NCBI RefSeq assembly: GCF_020405205.1 | Contig: NZ_CP084469.1 | Span: 2,356,001-2,420,000, forward strand | Origin: Natrinema salinisoli | GTDB taxonomy: Archaea > Halobacteriota > Halobacteria > Halobacteriales > Natrialbaceae | DNA: 64,000 bases | Reading direction: 5' to 3' | Shown here: positions 35,711 to 44,313 of the stretch, piece after piece | How positions within the stretch are numbered: the stretch's first letter is position 1 | Layout: each line of letters starts with the position of its first letter | The notes under the pieces: model-generated | The model's database searches: none | The model's input: the letters and a program-made list of their open reading frames with translations, nothing else | What the model was told of the DNA's origin: nothing | Translations under genes and position numbers: made by a program

Positions 35711-37030
35711 CTACAGTTGGTTGATCGCTCCACGAGAGAAGGACCCAATGTACCACATGCAACCGTACGCCGTGTCTTTCACATAGTCGTCCCAGTCGTT
35801 ACGGTTGTTGGGTCCGTTGTCGACGATCGTCTCGTAGACCTGTTCGGAATAAGCCGACGTCCAATCTGCTAACGTCTCGCAAGTTTCTTCCATCGAACCT
35901 TCCCACTGTGGGCTCTCTGTTCCTCTGTTGAACTCTTCGACGAGATCTATAGACGTATCGTCCGCATTTTCCCAGTTGTCATCTATGAACCGCTTGTACG
36001 CGTGATGGATCGTGCCCTGGGTGTTCAGCACTTGCGGACCGATCGCACCGGTGTGTAGAGGTTGGGACATATCCTGCAGGAAGTGGAAGGCACGCCCAAG
36101 CTCGTAATAATCAGTGTAGTACTGGGACGTTGCATCTTCCCAGTGCGCCTGAGCATCCTGTGGTGCCGCCCCCGTGACTTCTACCTGAAGTAGAGAGATA
36201 CCCGGCGGCAAGACTACGGAGAGGAGTCCGTCGACTTGGAACTCCTCACCACCCGGAACGTACATGTGATGGGGGCTCGCAGAATCGTCAATGTCTCGAA
36301 TCGCTTTCCGGACCTCCTCCTCAACCGCATCGGGGGAGACGTTGACCAAATCGAATCTGTCGCCCAGAGACAGCCAATCGCTGGAACAGACTTGACATTT
36401 TTGATCCCACTGGTCGGGTCGTACTGATTCGTCTTTCAGGGTGTCAGTCGCACTCTCGTGGTCGGTACCCTGGACCGCAGCGGCTGCCATTTTCCTGTGG
36501 ATCGTCCCGGAGTGCATCGGTTGGATCCTCGGCTCAGCCTCCTGCTGCAAGCCAACACTCACACTTTCGGCAACGCTTTCGGCGGCGTCTTTTCCGCTGT
36601 TTGATTCGTCCATCGCCATCGTGTCCAGTCCGGTTTCCGTCTCATGTAGTGGACGGACTGTGGGGTCAACGAGGTGGTACGTGAGTTCTCGCTCGTTTCG
36701 TTCGTCCCGTTCTATCTCCACCTCGTAGGTCGAACGTAGCTCGTCGACTGCTTCCTGTTTCCGCCGAGTTGCTTTCGTGCTCGCGGGCGATTTCTCCAAC
36801 AACTCGTCGATTCTGTCGCGGTCGACGGACAGCAACCACCACAGGTGGCCGACAGCATCCCGGACATCGTCTCCCACCGTTCTGTACTCGAAGTCGTACG
36901 GCGGCTCTGAGGGTGTCTCCGTCGTGGCCTGTCTGGTCTCCGCGCTACCGAGCCCAGCAGCACTTGCGACGGCCGCGGTGCCGCCAATCGTCTTCAATAC
37001 GCTTCGCCTGGAGGGTTTTTGCGACGGCAT
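35711..37030 (-). CDS. secreted zinc-dependent phospholipase C / S1-P1-like protein
   Basis: A 439-residue protein with a Tat signal (SRRSVLKTIGG) and no lipobox, so it is probably released. The C-terminal half matches the zinc phospholipase C / P1 nuclease fold. His316-x3-Asp320-x5-His326 (FHFLQDMSQPLHTGAIG) is the metal-binding core. His254/255 (PHHMY) and His342 (IHHAYKRFID) align with further ligands, and His62 in GHLWWLL resembles the first ligand of the Bacillus enzyme. The Glu ligand four residues after His342 is Lys346 here. An extra segment of about 170 residues separates the first His from the core. Base composition is less GC-rich than the neighbours. Substrate is unproven. Confidence 0.75.
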   Translation of the reverse strand: MPSQKPSRRSVLKTIGGTAAVASAAGLGSAETRQATTETPSEPPYDFEYRTVGDDVRDAVGHLWWLLSVDRDRIDELLEKSPASTKATRRKQEAVDELRSTYEVEIERDERNERELTYHLVDPTVRPLHETETGLDTMAMDESNSGKDAAESVAESVSVGLQQEAEPRIQPMHSGTIHRKMAAAAVQGTDHESATDTLKDESVRPDQWDQKCQVCSSDWLSLGDRFDLVNVSPDAVEEEVRKAIRDIDDSASPHHMYVPGGEEFQVDGLLSVVLPPGISLLQVEVTGAAPQDAQAHWEDATSQYYTDYYELGRAFHFLQDMSQPLHTGAIGPQVLNTQGTIHHAYKRFIDDNWENADDTSIDLVEEFNRGTESPQWEGSMEETCETLADWTSAYSEQVYETIVDNGPNNRNDWDDYVKDTAYGCMWYIGSFSRGAINQL

Positions 37031-37387
37031 ACACTATAGAAGATTGAACTATTAGTAGATATAATTATCGAATTTTACGTTATTTGATTATACTTCATTA
37101 TATTTAAATATAAATCGTTCGGGGGCACCGAGACCAGTTCTCCGCTGTCGTCGGCTCTGTAGGCTGGCGTTCGAGAACGGGACGGGTGGGAACCAGAATC
37201 CGGTCTACTCGTAATGCAGTCAGTCCGTTCGAGGGCTTTTAGCCGACCGTCGCTCGTACGGACGGGAGTAATCTCGCGGTTTCGGAACGTGTGGCATTCG
37301 ACCAAAATTCGTTCCAGGCCGAGTCGGACGCCGTCCACGTATCAAGGATGGGACTCGAGGCGAGTAATATCGTCTCGCTGTCTGCCG
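37031..37387. other. AT-rich non-coding stretch
   Basis: This stretch is the promoter side of the phospholipase-like gene. The part next to it (37030-37110) is very AT-rich, including a TATATTTAAATATAAAT run near 37097-37113. No gene is supported in the remainder. The composition differs sharply from the flanking core genes. Confidence 0.5.
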
Positions 37388-37654
37388 TCATTCCGTCCCG
37401 ACGCCTGCCGTACTCGACGTCGATGACGAGGGTGGCGCGGGTTCGAGTCCGACCGCGTAGCCTACCCAGCGAACAGCTGCAACCAATATAGTGAACGTGA
37501 TCTGGGAGTACGCGCCGTCGTCGACGGGACAGACGAGCGTCTCGAACTCGTCGACAACCAACCGCAGTCCCAGTCCTGCGGATCGAAATCCCTGATAGGC
37601 GAGAACACCACCGCAAACGATGGACGAGATCCGATAGGGAATCGCTTCGTTCAC
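37388..37654 (-). CDS. small membrane protein
   Basis: An 88-residue, GTG-started protein with two hydrophobic segments (about residues 9-30 and 51-69) and a Ser/Thr-rich tail. Its amino-acid pattern is more protein-like than competing frames. No family is recognised. It stands alone between the phospholipase-like gene and dnaG; the region 37655-37810 upstream holds nothing else. Confidence 0.45.
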   Translation of the reverse strand: MNEAIPYRISSIVCGGVLAYQGFRSAGLGLRLVVDEFETLVCPVDDGAYSQITFTILVAAVRWVGYAVGLEPAPPSSSTSSTAGVGTE

Positions 37655-37810
37655 GAGTACGCGGTCGATGCGACGCGATAAATTCGTGCCGATTCAGACA
37701 GTATACAACAAATACATCTACGACGCAGACAGGCGCTCACGGTCCCGGATTCGGACCGCGAGCAACACCCGCGGCGGTCAACAGCTATTTGCCCCCCACG
37801 AACGAAATCG

Positions 37811-37818
37811 TATATAAA
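37811..37818 (+). promoter_or_regulatory. TATA box of dnaG
   Basis: TATATAAA is a near-ideal archaeal TATA box. The dnaG ATG lies about 56 bp downstream, which predicts a leader of roughly 30 nt rather than a leaderless transcript. Confidence 0.6.
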
Positions 37819-37873
37819 CCGGTCTCTGTACGCGGCTCCCGCGTCACCGCCCCCTCTCGGGGACAGATCTCCC

Positions 37874-39364
37874 ATGGAAGACACTTCGAAATACCTCATT
37901 CACGCAACCGTTACGGCTGACGGGGTCGTCGAGCGGAGCGACGTCGTCGGCGCGATCTTCGGCCAGACCGAAGGCCTGCTCGGCGACGACCTCGATCTCC
38001 GCGATCTCCGCCAGTCCGGAAAAGTCGGCCGTATCGACGTCGAAATCGCAAGCACCGGCGGCCAGTCGCACGGACAGGTCACCATCGCGACCAGCCTCGA
38101 CAAAGTCGAAACCGCCACCCTCGCCGCCTCCCTCGAGACGATCACCCGGATCGGCCCCTGTCGGGCCGACCTCGAGGTGGACGAGATCGAGGACGTCCGG
38201 GCGGCGAAGCGAAAGGAAGTCGTCGACCGCGCCAAGGAACTGCTCCGAACGGGGTTCGACGACACGATCATGTCCTCCGAAGAAATCCTCGCGGAGGTCC
38301 GCCAGCACGTCCGCGTCGAGGACATCACCGAGTACGAGGGACTGCCGGCCGGCCCCCGCGTCACGGACAGCGACGCCATCATCGTCGTCGAGGGCCGGTC
38401 CGACGTCCTCACCATGCTCAAGTACGGCATCAAGAACGCGATCGCCGTCGAAGGGACGAACGTCCCCGACGCGGTCGCCGAACTGACCCGTCACCGGACG
38501 GTGACCGCCTTCCTCGACGGCGACCGCGGCGGCGACCTCATCCTCGAGGAGCTCGCCCAGGTCGGCGATATCGATTACGTCGCCTTCGCCCCCGCCGACA
38601 ACTCCGTAGAGGATCTGGACCACCACGAGCTGTTCGCCGCGCTTCGCAACAAGGTCCCCTACGAGACCGTCTCGGAGCTGAACGAACCGCGCGAGGCCGT
38701 CGCCGCGACGGACGGCAGTACGACGCCGGCACCGCCACCGTCCGATCCCAGAGCCGCCTCCCCCAAGACGATCGACGAGGAACCCGAACAGTCCGACTCG
38801 GATTCGACGGGTGCGGAGGCATCGGCCGCCGACTCGAGGACGGAGCGGACGGCGACTGAATCGGGTAGTACGGCCACGGCAGCCGAGCCCGGCGGCGGAC
38901 ACACGGCGAAAGCGAAGACCGAACGAGCGGACGCGACCGACACACAGTCGCCGTCCCGCTCCGCCGACGAGTTCGAAGGGAACTCGGCCGAACCCGACGA
39001 CACCGCGTCGAAGCGACAGTCCGACTCCGCGGGAGACGCCGATCGTGGTCCCGAAACCGTCTACGGTCACGCAAACGCCATTATCAGAGACGGTACCGAC
39101 CGCGTTCGGTTCCTCGATGCCGAAACGGAACCGATCGACGAAAGCGTCGCGTCCGACGCCTACGCCGCCCTCGAGTCCCTGGAGACGGTCCCGACGACGG
39201 TCGTCCTGGACGATATTCTCGGCCAGCGGCTGCTCGATCTGGCGGCCGATCGCGGCGTCGACCGGATCATCGCCCGGTCACTCGGGCAGTTCACCAAACG
39301 GCCGACCGGCGTTCAGATCCACGCGGTCGACGATATCGCCGAGCGACCGCCGAACGGGGGCTGA
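37874..39364 (+). CDS. dnaG: archaeal DnaG-type primase/exosome subunit
   Basis: A 496-residue archaeal DnaG. The N-terminal conserved domain begins EDTSKYLIHATVTADGVVERSD. The Toprim domain (about 167-260) has the catalytic Glu173 in VVEGRSDVLTMLKYG and the Asp pair in FLDGDRGGD. A low-complexity acidic linker (about 285-395) precedes a conserved C-terminal domain that begins TVYGHANAIIRDG. In archaea this protein works in primer synthesis and is also a core-associated subunit of the RNA exosome. The linker is of the variable type expected in halophiles. Confidence 0.95.
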   Translation: MEDTSKYLIHATVTADGVVERSDVVGAIFGQTEGLLGDDLDLRDLRQSGKVGRIDVEIASTGGQSHGQVTIATSLDKVETATLAASLETITRIGPCRADLEVDEIEDVRAAKRKEVVDRAKELLRTGFDDTIMSSEEILAEVRQHVRVEDITEYEGLPAGPRVTDSDAIIVVEGRSDVLTMLKYGIKNAIAVEGTNVPDAVAELTRHRTVTAFLDGDRGGDLILEELAQVGDIDYVAFAPADNSVEDLDHHELFAALRNKVPYETVSELNEPREAVAATDGSTTPAPPPSDPRAASPKTIDEEPEQSDSDSTGAEASAADSRTERTATESGSTATAAEPGGGHTAKAKTERADATDTQSPSRSADEFEGNSAEPDDTASKRQSDSAGDADRGPETVYGHANAIIRDGTDRVRFLDAETEPIDESVASDAYAALESLETVPTTVVLDDILGQRLLDLAADRGVDRIIARSLGQFTKRPTGVQIHAVDDIAERPPNGG

Positions 39365-39435
39365 ACGCCGACCGATTCCCAGCGGCTGGTACCGGTCCGG
39401 GTCGTTGATATACGTTCGGTGCTGAGCGATTCGTA

Positions 39436-39639
39436 ATGACTCCACCGCCAACGGCTGCGCTCGTGCTACTCGGTGGCTGGGCACTGCTGACCCTCTGGGC
39501 GACGACTACGGTTACCGCCACGCAGTCGCGAGCCGACGACGACCTCGAGATCGCCGTCCCCGAACCGCAACGCGATCGATCGGACGACCAATCGACCACT
39601 GATTCCTCGACGGGATCCTTCTCCGCCGCGGACGACTGA
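39436..39639 (+). CDS. single-pass small membrane protein
   Basis: A 67-residue protein with one N-terminal transmembrane helix (AALVLLGGWALLTLWATTTV) and an acidic Ser/Asp-rich tail. It lies 71 bp downstream of dnaG on the same strand. Similar small membrane proteins occur behind dnaG in other haloarchaea, but I cannot name the family. Function is unknown. Confidence 0.55.
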   Translation: MTPPPTAALVLLGGWALLTLWATTTVTATQSRADDDLEIAVPEPQRDRSDDQSTTDSSTGSFSAADD

Positions 39640-39655
39640 GCGGACGACACCGCGC

Positions 39656-40639
39656 TCAGTCGGTCCGACGGCGTCGATCGACCGTCGACGGATCGATCCG
39701 TAACGCGTTCAGATTTGCGTCGACGAGCCGGTCCGTCGAACAGTCGGCGTTGACGACGATCGTCCGGCCGTCGCGTTCGAGTGAACCGGTGCGGACGGTG
39801 TCGACGCTGGTGTCGGCGTCGTCGAGCGCGGCACGGACGCGATCGGTGGAGAGTCGATCCGGATCGCCGACGAAACCGTATTGAAGGGCAGTTCGGCCGC
39901 TCCCCTCACGAACCGTCGCCCCAGCTCCGATCGCATCGACGGCGCCGACGAGGGACGCGAACGGACTCGATTCCTCCGCGAGGACCGTCGACAGGACGTC
40001 GCTGCTCGTTGGACCGAGGGCGACCGCGGTGATCGCGTCGCCGTCGAGCACTCGCTCGAGCTGTCGGATGCCAGCAGGTGGAGTGCGGCGGTGGGTGCGG
40101 CTCGTCGCGGTCGCCTCGCGAACGCCGAGACGGGCGTCGACGGTATCCAGGGCGGTTCCGGGGCCGTACCCGAGAACGATAGTCGACCCTCGGTGTCCGA
40201 CCGCGATTCGTCCGTCTCTGGAGACGAACCGCTCGAAATTCGCACGCGAACCGGCGGCCGTAAACGACCGCCGGCGCAGTTCGTACCGGATCGCATCGGG
40301 ATCCAACGAACCGATCGCAACGACCGTCCCGCCGACGAGCCGATCACCGGCGATCCTGCCGGTTCCCGAGACGGCGCCGATATCAGCGAGCGAGACGGCA
40401 CCGAGTCGCTTCTCGAGCAGCCTGACGGAGGGTTCGAGCCTACCGGGAACCCCTGCGGCGCCGATCGCGGACCGGTTTGCCCTGACGGTGAGTGTCGTCG
40501 GGGCAGAGACGGTCCTTGGGGGCCGTGCTCGTTTCTGGCCGGCTGGAGTGACAGTCTCCGCGAGCGACCGACCGGCGAGCGCAATGCTTCCGGCGACCGC
40601 TCCCGTGATCGTTCGAACGATCGATCGTCTCGATACCAT
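39656..40639 (-). CDS. Tat-exported protein of unknown function
   Basis: A 327-residue protein with a Tat-type N-terminus (SRRSIVRTITGAVAGSIALAG) and no lipobox. The mature part consists of alternating beta strands and helices with several Asp-Ala-Asp loops, and no motif or transmembrane segment I recognise. A single free Cys lies near the C-terminus (VNADCSTDR). It is convergent with the small gene behind dnaG and has no operon partner. It is probably a haloarchaeal-specific secreted protein. Confidence 0.65.
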   Translation of the reverse strand: MVSRRSIVRTITGAVAGSIALAGRSLAETVTPAGQKRARPPRTVSAPTTLTVRANRSAIGAAGVPGRLEPSVRLLEKRLGAVSLADIGAVSGTGRIAGDRLVGGTVVAIGSLDPDAIRYELRRRSFTAAGSRANFERFVSRDGRIAVGHRGSTIVLGYGPGTALDTVDARLGVREATATSRTHRRTPPAGIRQLERVLDGDAITAVALGPTSSDVLSTVLAEESSPFASLVGAVDAIGAGATVREGSGRTALQYGFVGDPDRLSTDRVRAALDDADTSVDTVRTGSLERDGRTIVVNADCSTDRLVDANLNALRIDPSTVDRRRRTD

Positions 40640-40756
40640 ATGATTCCGTCGCGGTCGGCCGAATAAAAACCGGGTCGGCGTTTTCTGGTTCGGAAAGTGG
40701 CGACGACGGCGGCAGAATCGGGGTGGATTCGGGATGCGTGTCGGAGGACTCGCTGC

Positions 40757-42082
40757 TCAGCCCAGCATGGTAACCGACAGCACCAGTATCGCGCAGGCGA
40801 GCGCACCCGACAGCGTGGCGAGGAAATTCACACCCTGATTCCCCAGGAGCGAGCCCTCGAGCGTCGCGCCGAGGAGACTATCGACGGTCATTCCGACGAC
40901 GCCGGCGGTGGCGATGATCGCCGCACCGACGAGGCCGACCTCTGGAAAGAGCCCGTACGCGATGACGGCGACGACGCTCGCACCGGCGATGCCGACGAGT
41001 TCGCCCTGCCAGGTGACGCCGCCGTCGGTCCCGGGATCGACCGGCTCGAGCGTCGTGATCAGTCGGGGTTGATCGAACACGCTCCCGATCTCGCTCGAGA
41101 GGGTGTCGCTCATCGCGGTCGCGATCGAGCCGGCGAAGGCGAAGAGGAACAGTTCGGGCTCGCGGGGAAGCAGTCCGGCATCGCTGGCGGCGTAGCCGAG
41201 TACTGCAACGAGCGCGACGGCGGCGTTCCCGAGGACGTTGCCGCTCCCGCGCGCGCCGTTGTTGTCCTCCGCGACGCCGAGGGCCTGCTTGCGGTCGTAG
41301 CGGAACTTCGTCGAGAGGCCGCCGATGGCGAAAAACGAGAGCAGGACGACGAACCAGCTGTAGCCTCCGAGGACGATGGTCAGCAGCCCCAGCAACACCC
41401 CAGTGAGCATCCCTGCGACGGAGGCCGTCTCGAGGGCGTACGACGCGTACCCGAACCCGACCGTGATCGCGAGTGCGAGGCCGACCTCGGCCGCACCGGT
41501 GGCCGGCTCGAGTTCTGCGAGCAGCCAGAGCAGGAGGCCGACCGAGAGCACGACGATCGGATCGTCCGACCGCAACAGCACGTCGCGGAGGAGTGCGGCG
41601 AGAAGTGCACCGCTGGCGGCCAGAAAGACGAGCGTCGGCAGTACCGACGCGATAGCGTTCCCGACGAGCGAGTGGGTGAGTACCTGTCCGACGACGGCGG
41701 CCGCCATCGCCGCGAGACAGAACCCGGCGACGCGGACGACCGAATCGTCCGTTCGCAGTCGGAGGAGCTGCTCACCGAAGTTGCCGTAGCCGACGAGCAG
41801 TATCGTCCCCACGAAGACGGCGACCGGCATCGAGGCCGCGGTCGCCATGAGACCGAGCGCGACCCCCGCGAGGACGAACGTGATGAGGCCGTATAGCCGC
41901 GAGTCTTCGTAATCGCCGGGGTACGCGAGGAGGTCGAAGACGGGGCCGTCGGTGACGACGTAGGCTCCCAGCAGGACGACACCGGCGAGCGCGGCACCCA
42001 CCCGCGGACCGAAGAGCGGAACGGCGAGCGAGAGCGTACAGAGGACCGCGAACACGCCGGCTCGCCGAACGGGTGCAGTCAC
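40757..42082 (-). CDS. DUF92 (TMEM19/VTE6-like) integral membrane protein
   Basis: A 441-residue polytopic membrane protein. The C-terminal half (about 210-441) is the DUF92 domain: GLSTKFRYDRKQALGVAEDN, then GNAAVALVAVLGY and AMSDTLSSEIGSVF, the family's signature. A group of about seven additional N-terminal helices is fused in front. DUF92 contains plant VTE6, a phytyl-phosphate kinase, so a prenyl-phosphate kinase role is plausible. The GTG at 42082 is taken as start. It is divergent from the cis-prenyltransferase-like gene at 42246, which supports a role in polyprenyl-phosphate metabolism. Confidence 0.82.
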   Translation of the reverse strand: MTAPVRRAGVFAVLCTLSLAVPLFGPRVGAALAGVVLLGAYVVTDGPVFDLLAYPGDYEDSRLYGLITFVLAGVALGLMATAASMPVAVFVGTILLVGYGNFGEQLLRLRTDDSVVRVAGFCLAAMAAAVVGQVLTHSLVGNAIASVLPTLVFLAASGALLAALLRDVLLRSDDPIVVLSVGLLLWLLAELEPATGAAEVGLALAITVGFGYASYALETASVAGMLTGVLLGLLTIVLGGYSWFVVLLSFFAIGGLSTKFRYDRKQALGVAEDNNGARGSGNVLGNAAVALVAVLGYAASDAGLLPREPELFLFAFAGSIATAMSDTLSSEIGSVFDQPRLITTLEPVDPGTDGGVTWQGELVGIAGASVVAVIAYGLFPEVGLVGAAIIATAGVVGMTVDSLLGATLEGSLLGNQGVNFLATLSGALACAILVLSVTMLG

Positions 42083-42245
42083 GATTATCGATGCCTTTCT
42101 GTGGCGTTTACTTGAAGCTTCGTGAACCAACCTCGACGCCGATTTTCACTACCGTCAGGGGAGTGAAGCGGTGTTTTATGGTCCGCAAGAGTATCGCGCG
42201 GTTCGACCCGTAACCGGTATACTGTCGGCCGGGAAAGTCACGAGC

Positions 42246-42851
42246 GTGGGACTGTACGAACGGTATCTGGCCCTCCGAATCCGCCGTCACGAGGCCGACC
42301 CGCCCGATCACGTCGCACTCGTGATTACCGAGCGCGACCTGTTGGAACAGGGCGCCTACGAGACGCTCACCCGGTTCTTCGGGTGGGCCGTCGAGTACGC
42401 CTCACAGATCACGGTGTACGTGAGCGTGCTCGATGCAGCGGCGGTGCCACCCCTCCAGCGCGAACTCGAGACGATCGACGCGCCGCGACCGGTCGCCGTT
42501 CGCGGACCGGAGGACAAGGCACGAGCCGACGCACCGATCCGGATCGGGATCGGCCTCGGCGGCAAACACGAGTTCACCAGTGCGGTCCGGACCCTCGCCG
42601 AGCGCGTCGATGCGGGCGACCTCGACCCGGACGAGATCGACGACGAGCACGTCGAAGATCACCTCGTCTTCCCGTCGGAGCCGGATCTGGTGATCAAGAC
42701 CGGCGCGGAACGCCTCTCGGATTTCATGATCTGGCAGTCGGTCTACTCGGAACTGTACTTCACCGACGTGAACTGGCGGGACTTCCGCAAACGGGACTTC
42801 CTGCGGGCGGTCCGGGAGTACTGCAATCGATCGCGACGGTACGGTCGCTAG
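42246..42851 (+). CDS. cis-prenyltransferase paralogue lacking catalytic motifs (NgBR-like)
   Basis: A 201-residue protein of the undecaprenyl-diphosphate-synthase fold. The C-terminal dimerisation region is well preserved: PDLVIKTGAERLSDFMIWQS aligns with the RTGGDERTSNFLPWH region of the catalytic paralogue at 44314. The catalytic Asp-Gly-Asn motif is absent, however (VALVITERDLLEQG at that place), as is the FSTEN region. The C-terminus ends SRRYGR, containing an RxG motif typical of the non-catalytic partner subunits. The GTG at 42246 is the start that fits the fold. I infer an NgBR-like subunit rather than a free enzyme. Confidence 0.82.
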   Translation: MGLYERYLALRIRRHEADPPDHVALVITERDLLEQGAYETLTRFFGWAVEYASQITVYVSVLDAAAVPPLQRELETIDAPRPVAVRGPEDKARADAPIRIGIGLGGKHEFTSAVRTLAERVDAGDLDPDEIDDEHVEDHLVFPSEPDLVIKTGAERLSDFMIWQSVYSELYFTDVNWRDFRKRDFLRAVREYCNRSRRYGR

Positions 42852-42902
42852 TCGGTGGAATTACCGGAGAACTTGTCGGTGGACATCTCGTGCCGAAGCG
42901 AG

Positions 42903-44270
42903 TCATGGACGGTGGCCGAGACGGCGCACGAAGACGAGAACGGCGATCACGGCCAGGGGTGCAGTGAAGCCGGGGATCCCGTCTTCTGCCGGCGGCTCGT
43001 CGGCGGAGCCGTCGTCGCTCGTCGAACTCTCGGACGCCGATGGATCGCCGACGATAGCTGCAGTCGACGCTTCGAAGCCCGGCGTGCGGTGGGTCACCGA
43101 TCCGTTCTCGTGGATGACCGCCGCCGGCGACCCGTTCGGATAGGACGCGTCGACTGCAGGTGATTCGCGCTCGAGACGAACGTGGACCGATTCGTTCGCG
43201 GACGGCGAGACGTTGTACAACGGAAGCGTCAGGTTTCGTTTCTCACCCGGATCGACGTGTTCGACCTCGAGGGTAGAATCACCGGACGGATCCGTCACCC
43301 GGATCTCACCGCCGTGAGAGAGTTCGACCGCTACCGTGATGGCCTTCGAAACGGTTCTGTGAGATCCGTTCGCCGTCGCGTTCGCGTCCTGCACCTCGAG
43401 TCTGGCGTGCGGTTCCAGCACGGATCCCGTCATCGTCCGAACAGGCCGGCCGTCGCGACGGAACTCGAGCGTGTAGGCCGTTCCGTGGTCGACATCCGCG
43501 AGATCGAACGAGAACGTGCCCTCCTCGCCATACCCTTCGTCCGGTTCGATAGCGGGAGTCCGTGTCTCGCCGTCCTCGAGTTCGAGACGGACCTCGAAGT
43601 CGTCGGTCGTGCCGATATTGACGTCGAGGTGTCGCCGAATTCGTTCAGCCGGAAGCGGTTCGCCGTCGTCCAAATACGACACCTCGACTTCTGATCGGTG
43701 AAACCGAACCTCGGGTTCGTTCACGTTTCGGGTCACCGATTCAGTCTCAACTCGTAACGAATAGGAATAGAAGTCGTCGGAAAGAGAACGATGTTCTGAG
43801 GTGACAGAACCGCTATCGACGAGCACGTAGGTCACGTTTCCGTTTCGGTGAACGGTCGTATTCTCGGATCCGAGTGGAACCTCAATTCCTGCTGCTCCCG
43901 GTGCACTCGGAGTTCCTGAGAGAGTAAGGTCTCGATCGGTGGCACCGACCTCGCTCGAGCCGAAGAAGGCGTCCGTCGGAGAGGCGTTTTCGGCCTCGAG
44001 TTCGGCGGCCAATCGATCGGACTCGATTTCGACCACCAGCGTCTCGTTCACCACCAATTCCGAGACGTTCTCGATCGTCCCGTTTTCGATTCCCGATCGC
44101 ACGTCCGCTGCGCTCTCGAGGTCGGTGCTGTCGTGTGCCCGGTACATTGTCACGTTGCCGTCGTCAGAATCGGAATGGCTGGCCGTGCCGACGGCGGACC
44201 CCGTCGCGACCCCGCAGAGCAATAGTATTCCGAGCAGGGTACAGAAGGCAATGCGGCGCATGTCTCGCAC
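42903..44270 (-). CDS. PGF-CTERM surface glycoprotein
   Basis: A 455-residue exported protein. A Sec signal peptide (IAFCTLLGILLLCGVATGSAVG) opens it. The body is beta-rich, with at least ten N-x-S/T sites for N-glycosylation. It ends with a PGF-CTERM signal: DGIPGFTAPLAVIAVLVFV followed by a basic stop-transfer tail. That tripartite C-terminus is cut and lipid-modified by archaeosortase A. The protein probably forms part of, or decorates, the S-layer. It is encoded just downstream of uppS on the same strand; uppS makes the polyprenyl carrier used in glycosylation, so the context is at least suggestive. Confidence 0.85.
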   Translation of the reverse strand: MRDMRRIAFCTLLGILLLCGVATGSAVGTASHSDSDDGNVTMYRAHDSTDLESAADVRSGIENGTIENVSELVVNETLVVEIESDRLAAELEAENASPTDAFFGSSEVGATDRDLTLSGTPSAPGAAGIEVPLGSENTTVHRNGNVTYVLVDSGSVTSEHRSLSDDFYSYSLRVETESVTRNVNEPEVRFHRSEVEVSYLDDGEPLPAERIRRHLDVNIGTTDDFEVRLELEDGETRTPAIEPDEGYGEEGTFSFDLADVDHGTAYTLEFRRDGRPVRTMTGSVLEPHARLEVQDANATANGSHRTVSKAITVAVELSHGGEIRVTDPSGDSTLEVEHVDPGEKRNLTLPLYNVSPSANESVHVRLERESPAVDASYPNGSPAAVIHENGSVTHRTPGFEASTAAIVGDPSASESSTSDDGSADEPPAEDGIPGFTAPLAVIAVLVFVRRLGHRP

Positions 44271-44313
44271 AGTGCACCGTACCGATTAAAGTGTTGTCGT
44301 GAGCGGTTTGTAA

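Noticed and set aside
40697-41896. Plus-strand frame opposite the DUF92 gene
   Set aside because: Highly charged low-complexity translation with no family; the minus strand encodes regular membrane helices and DUF92 signatures.
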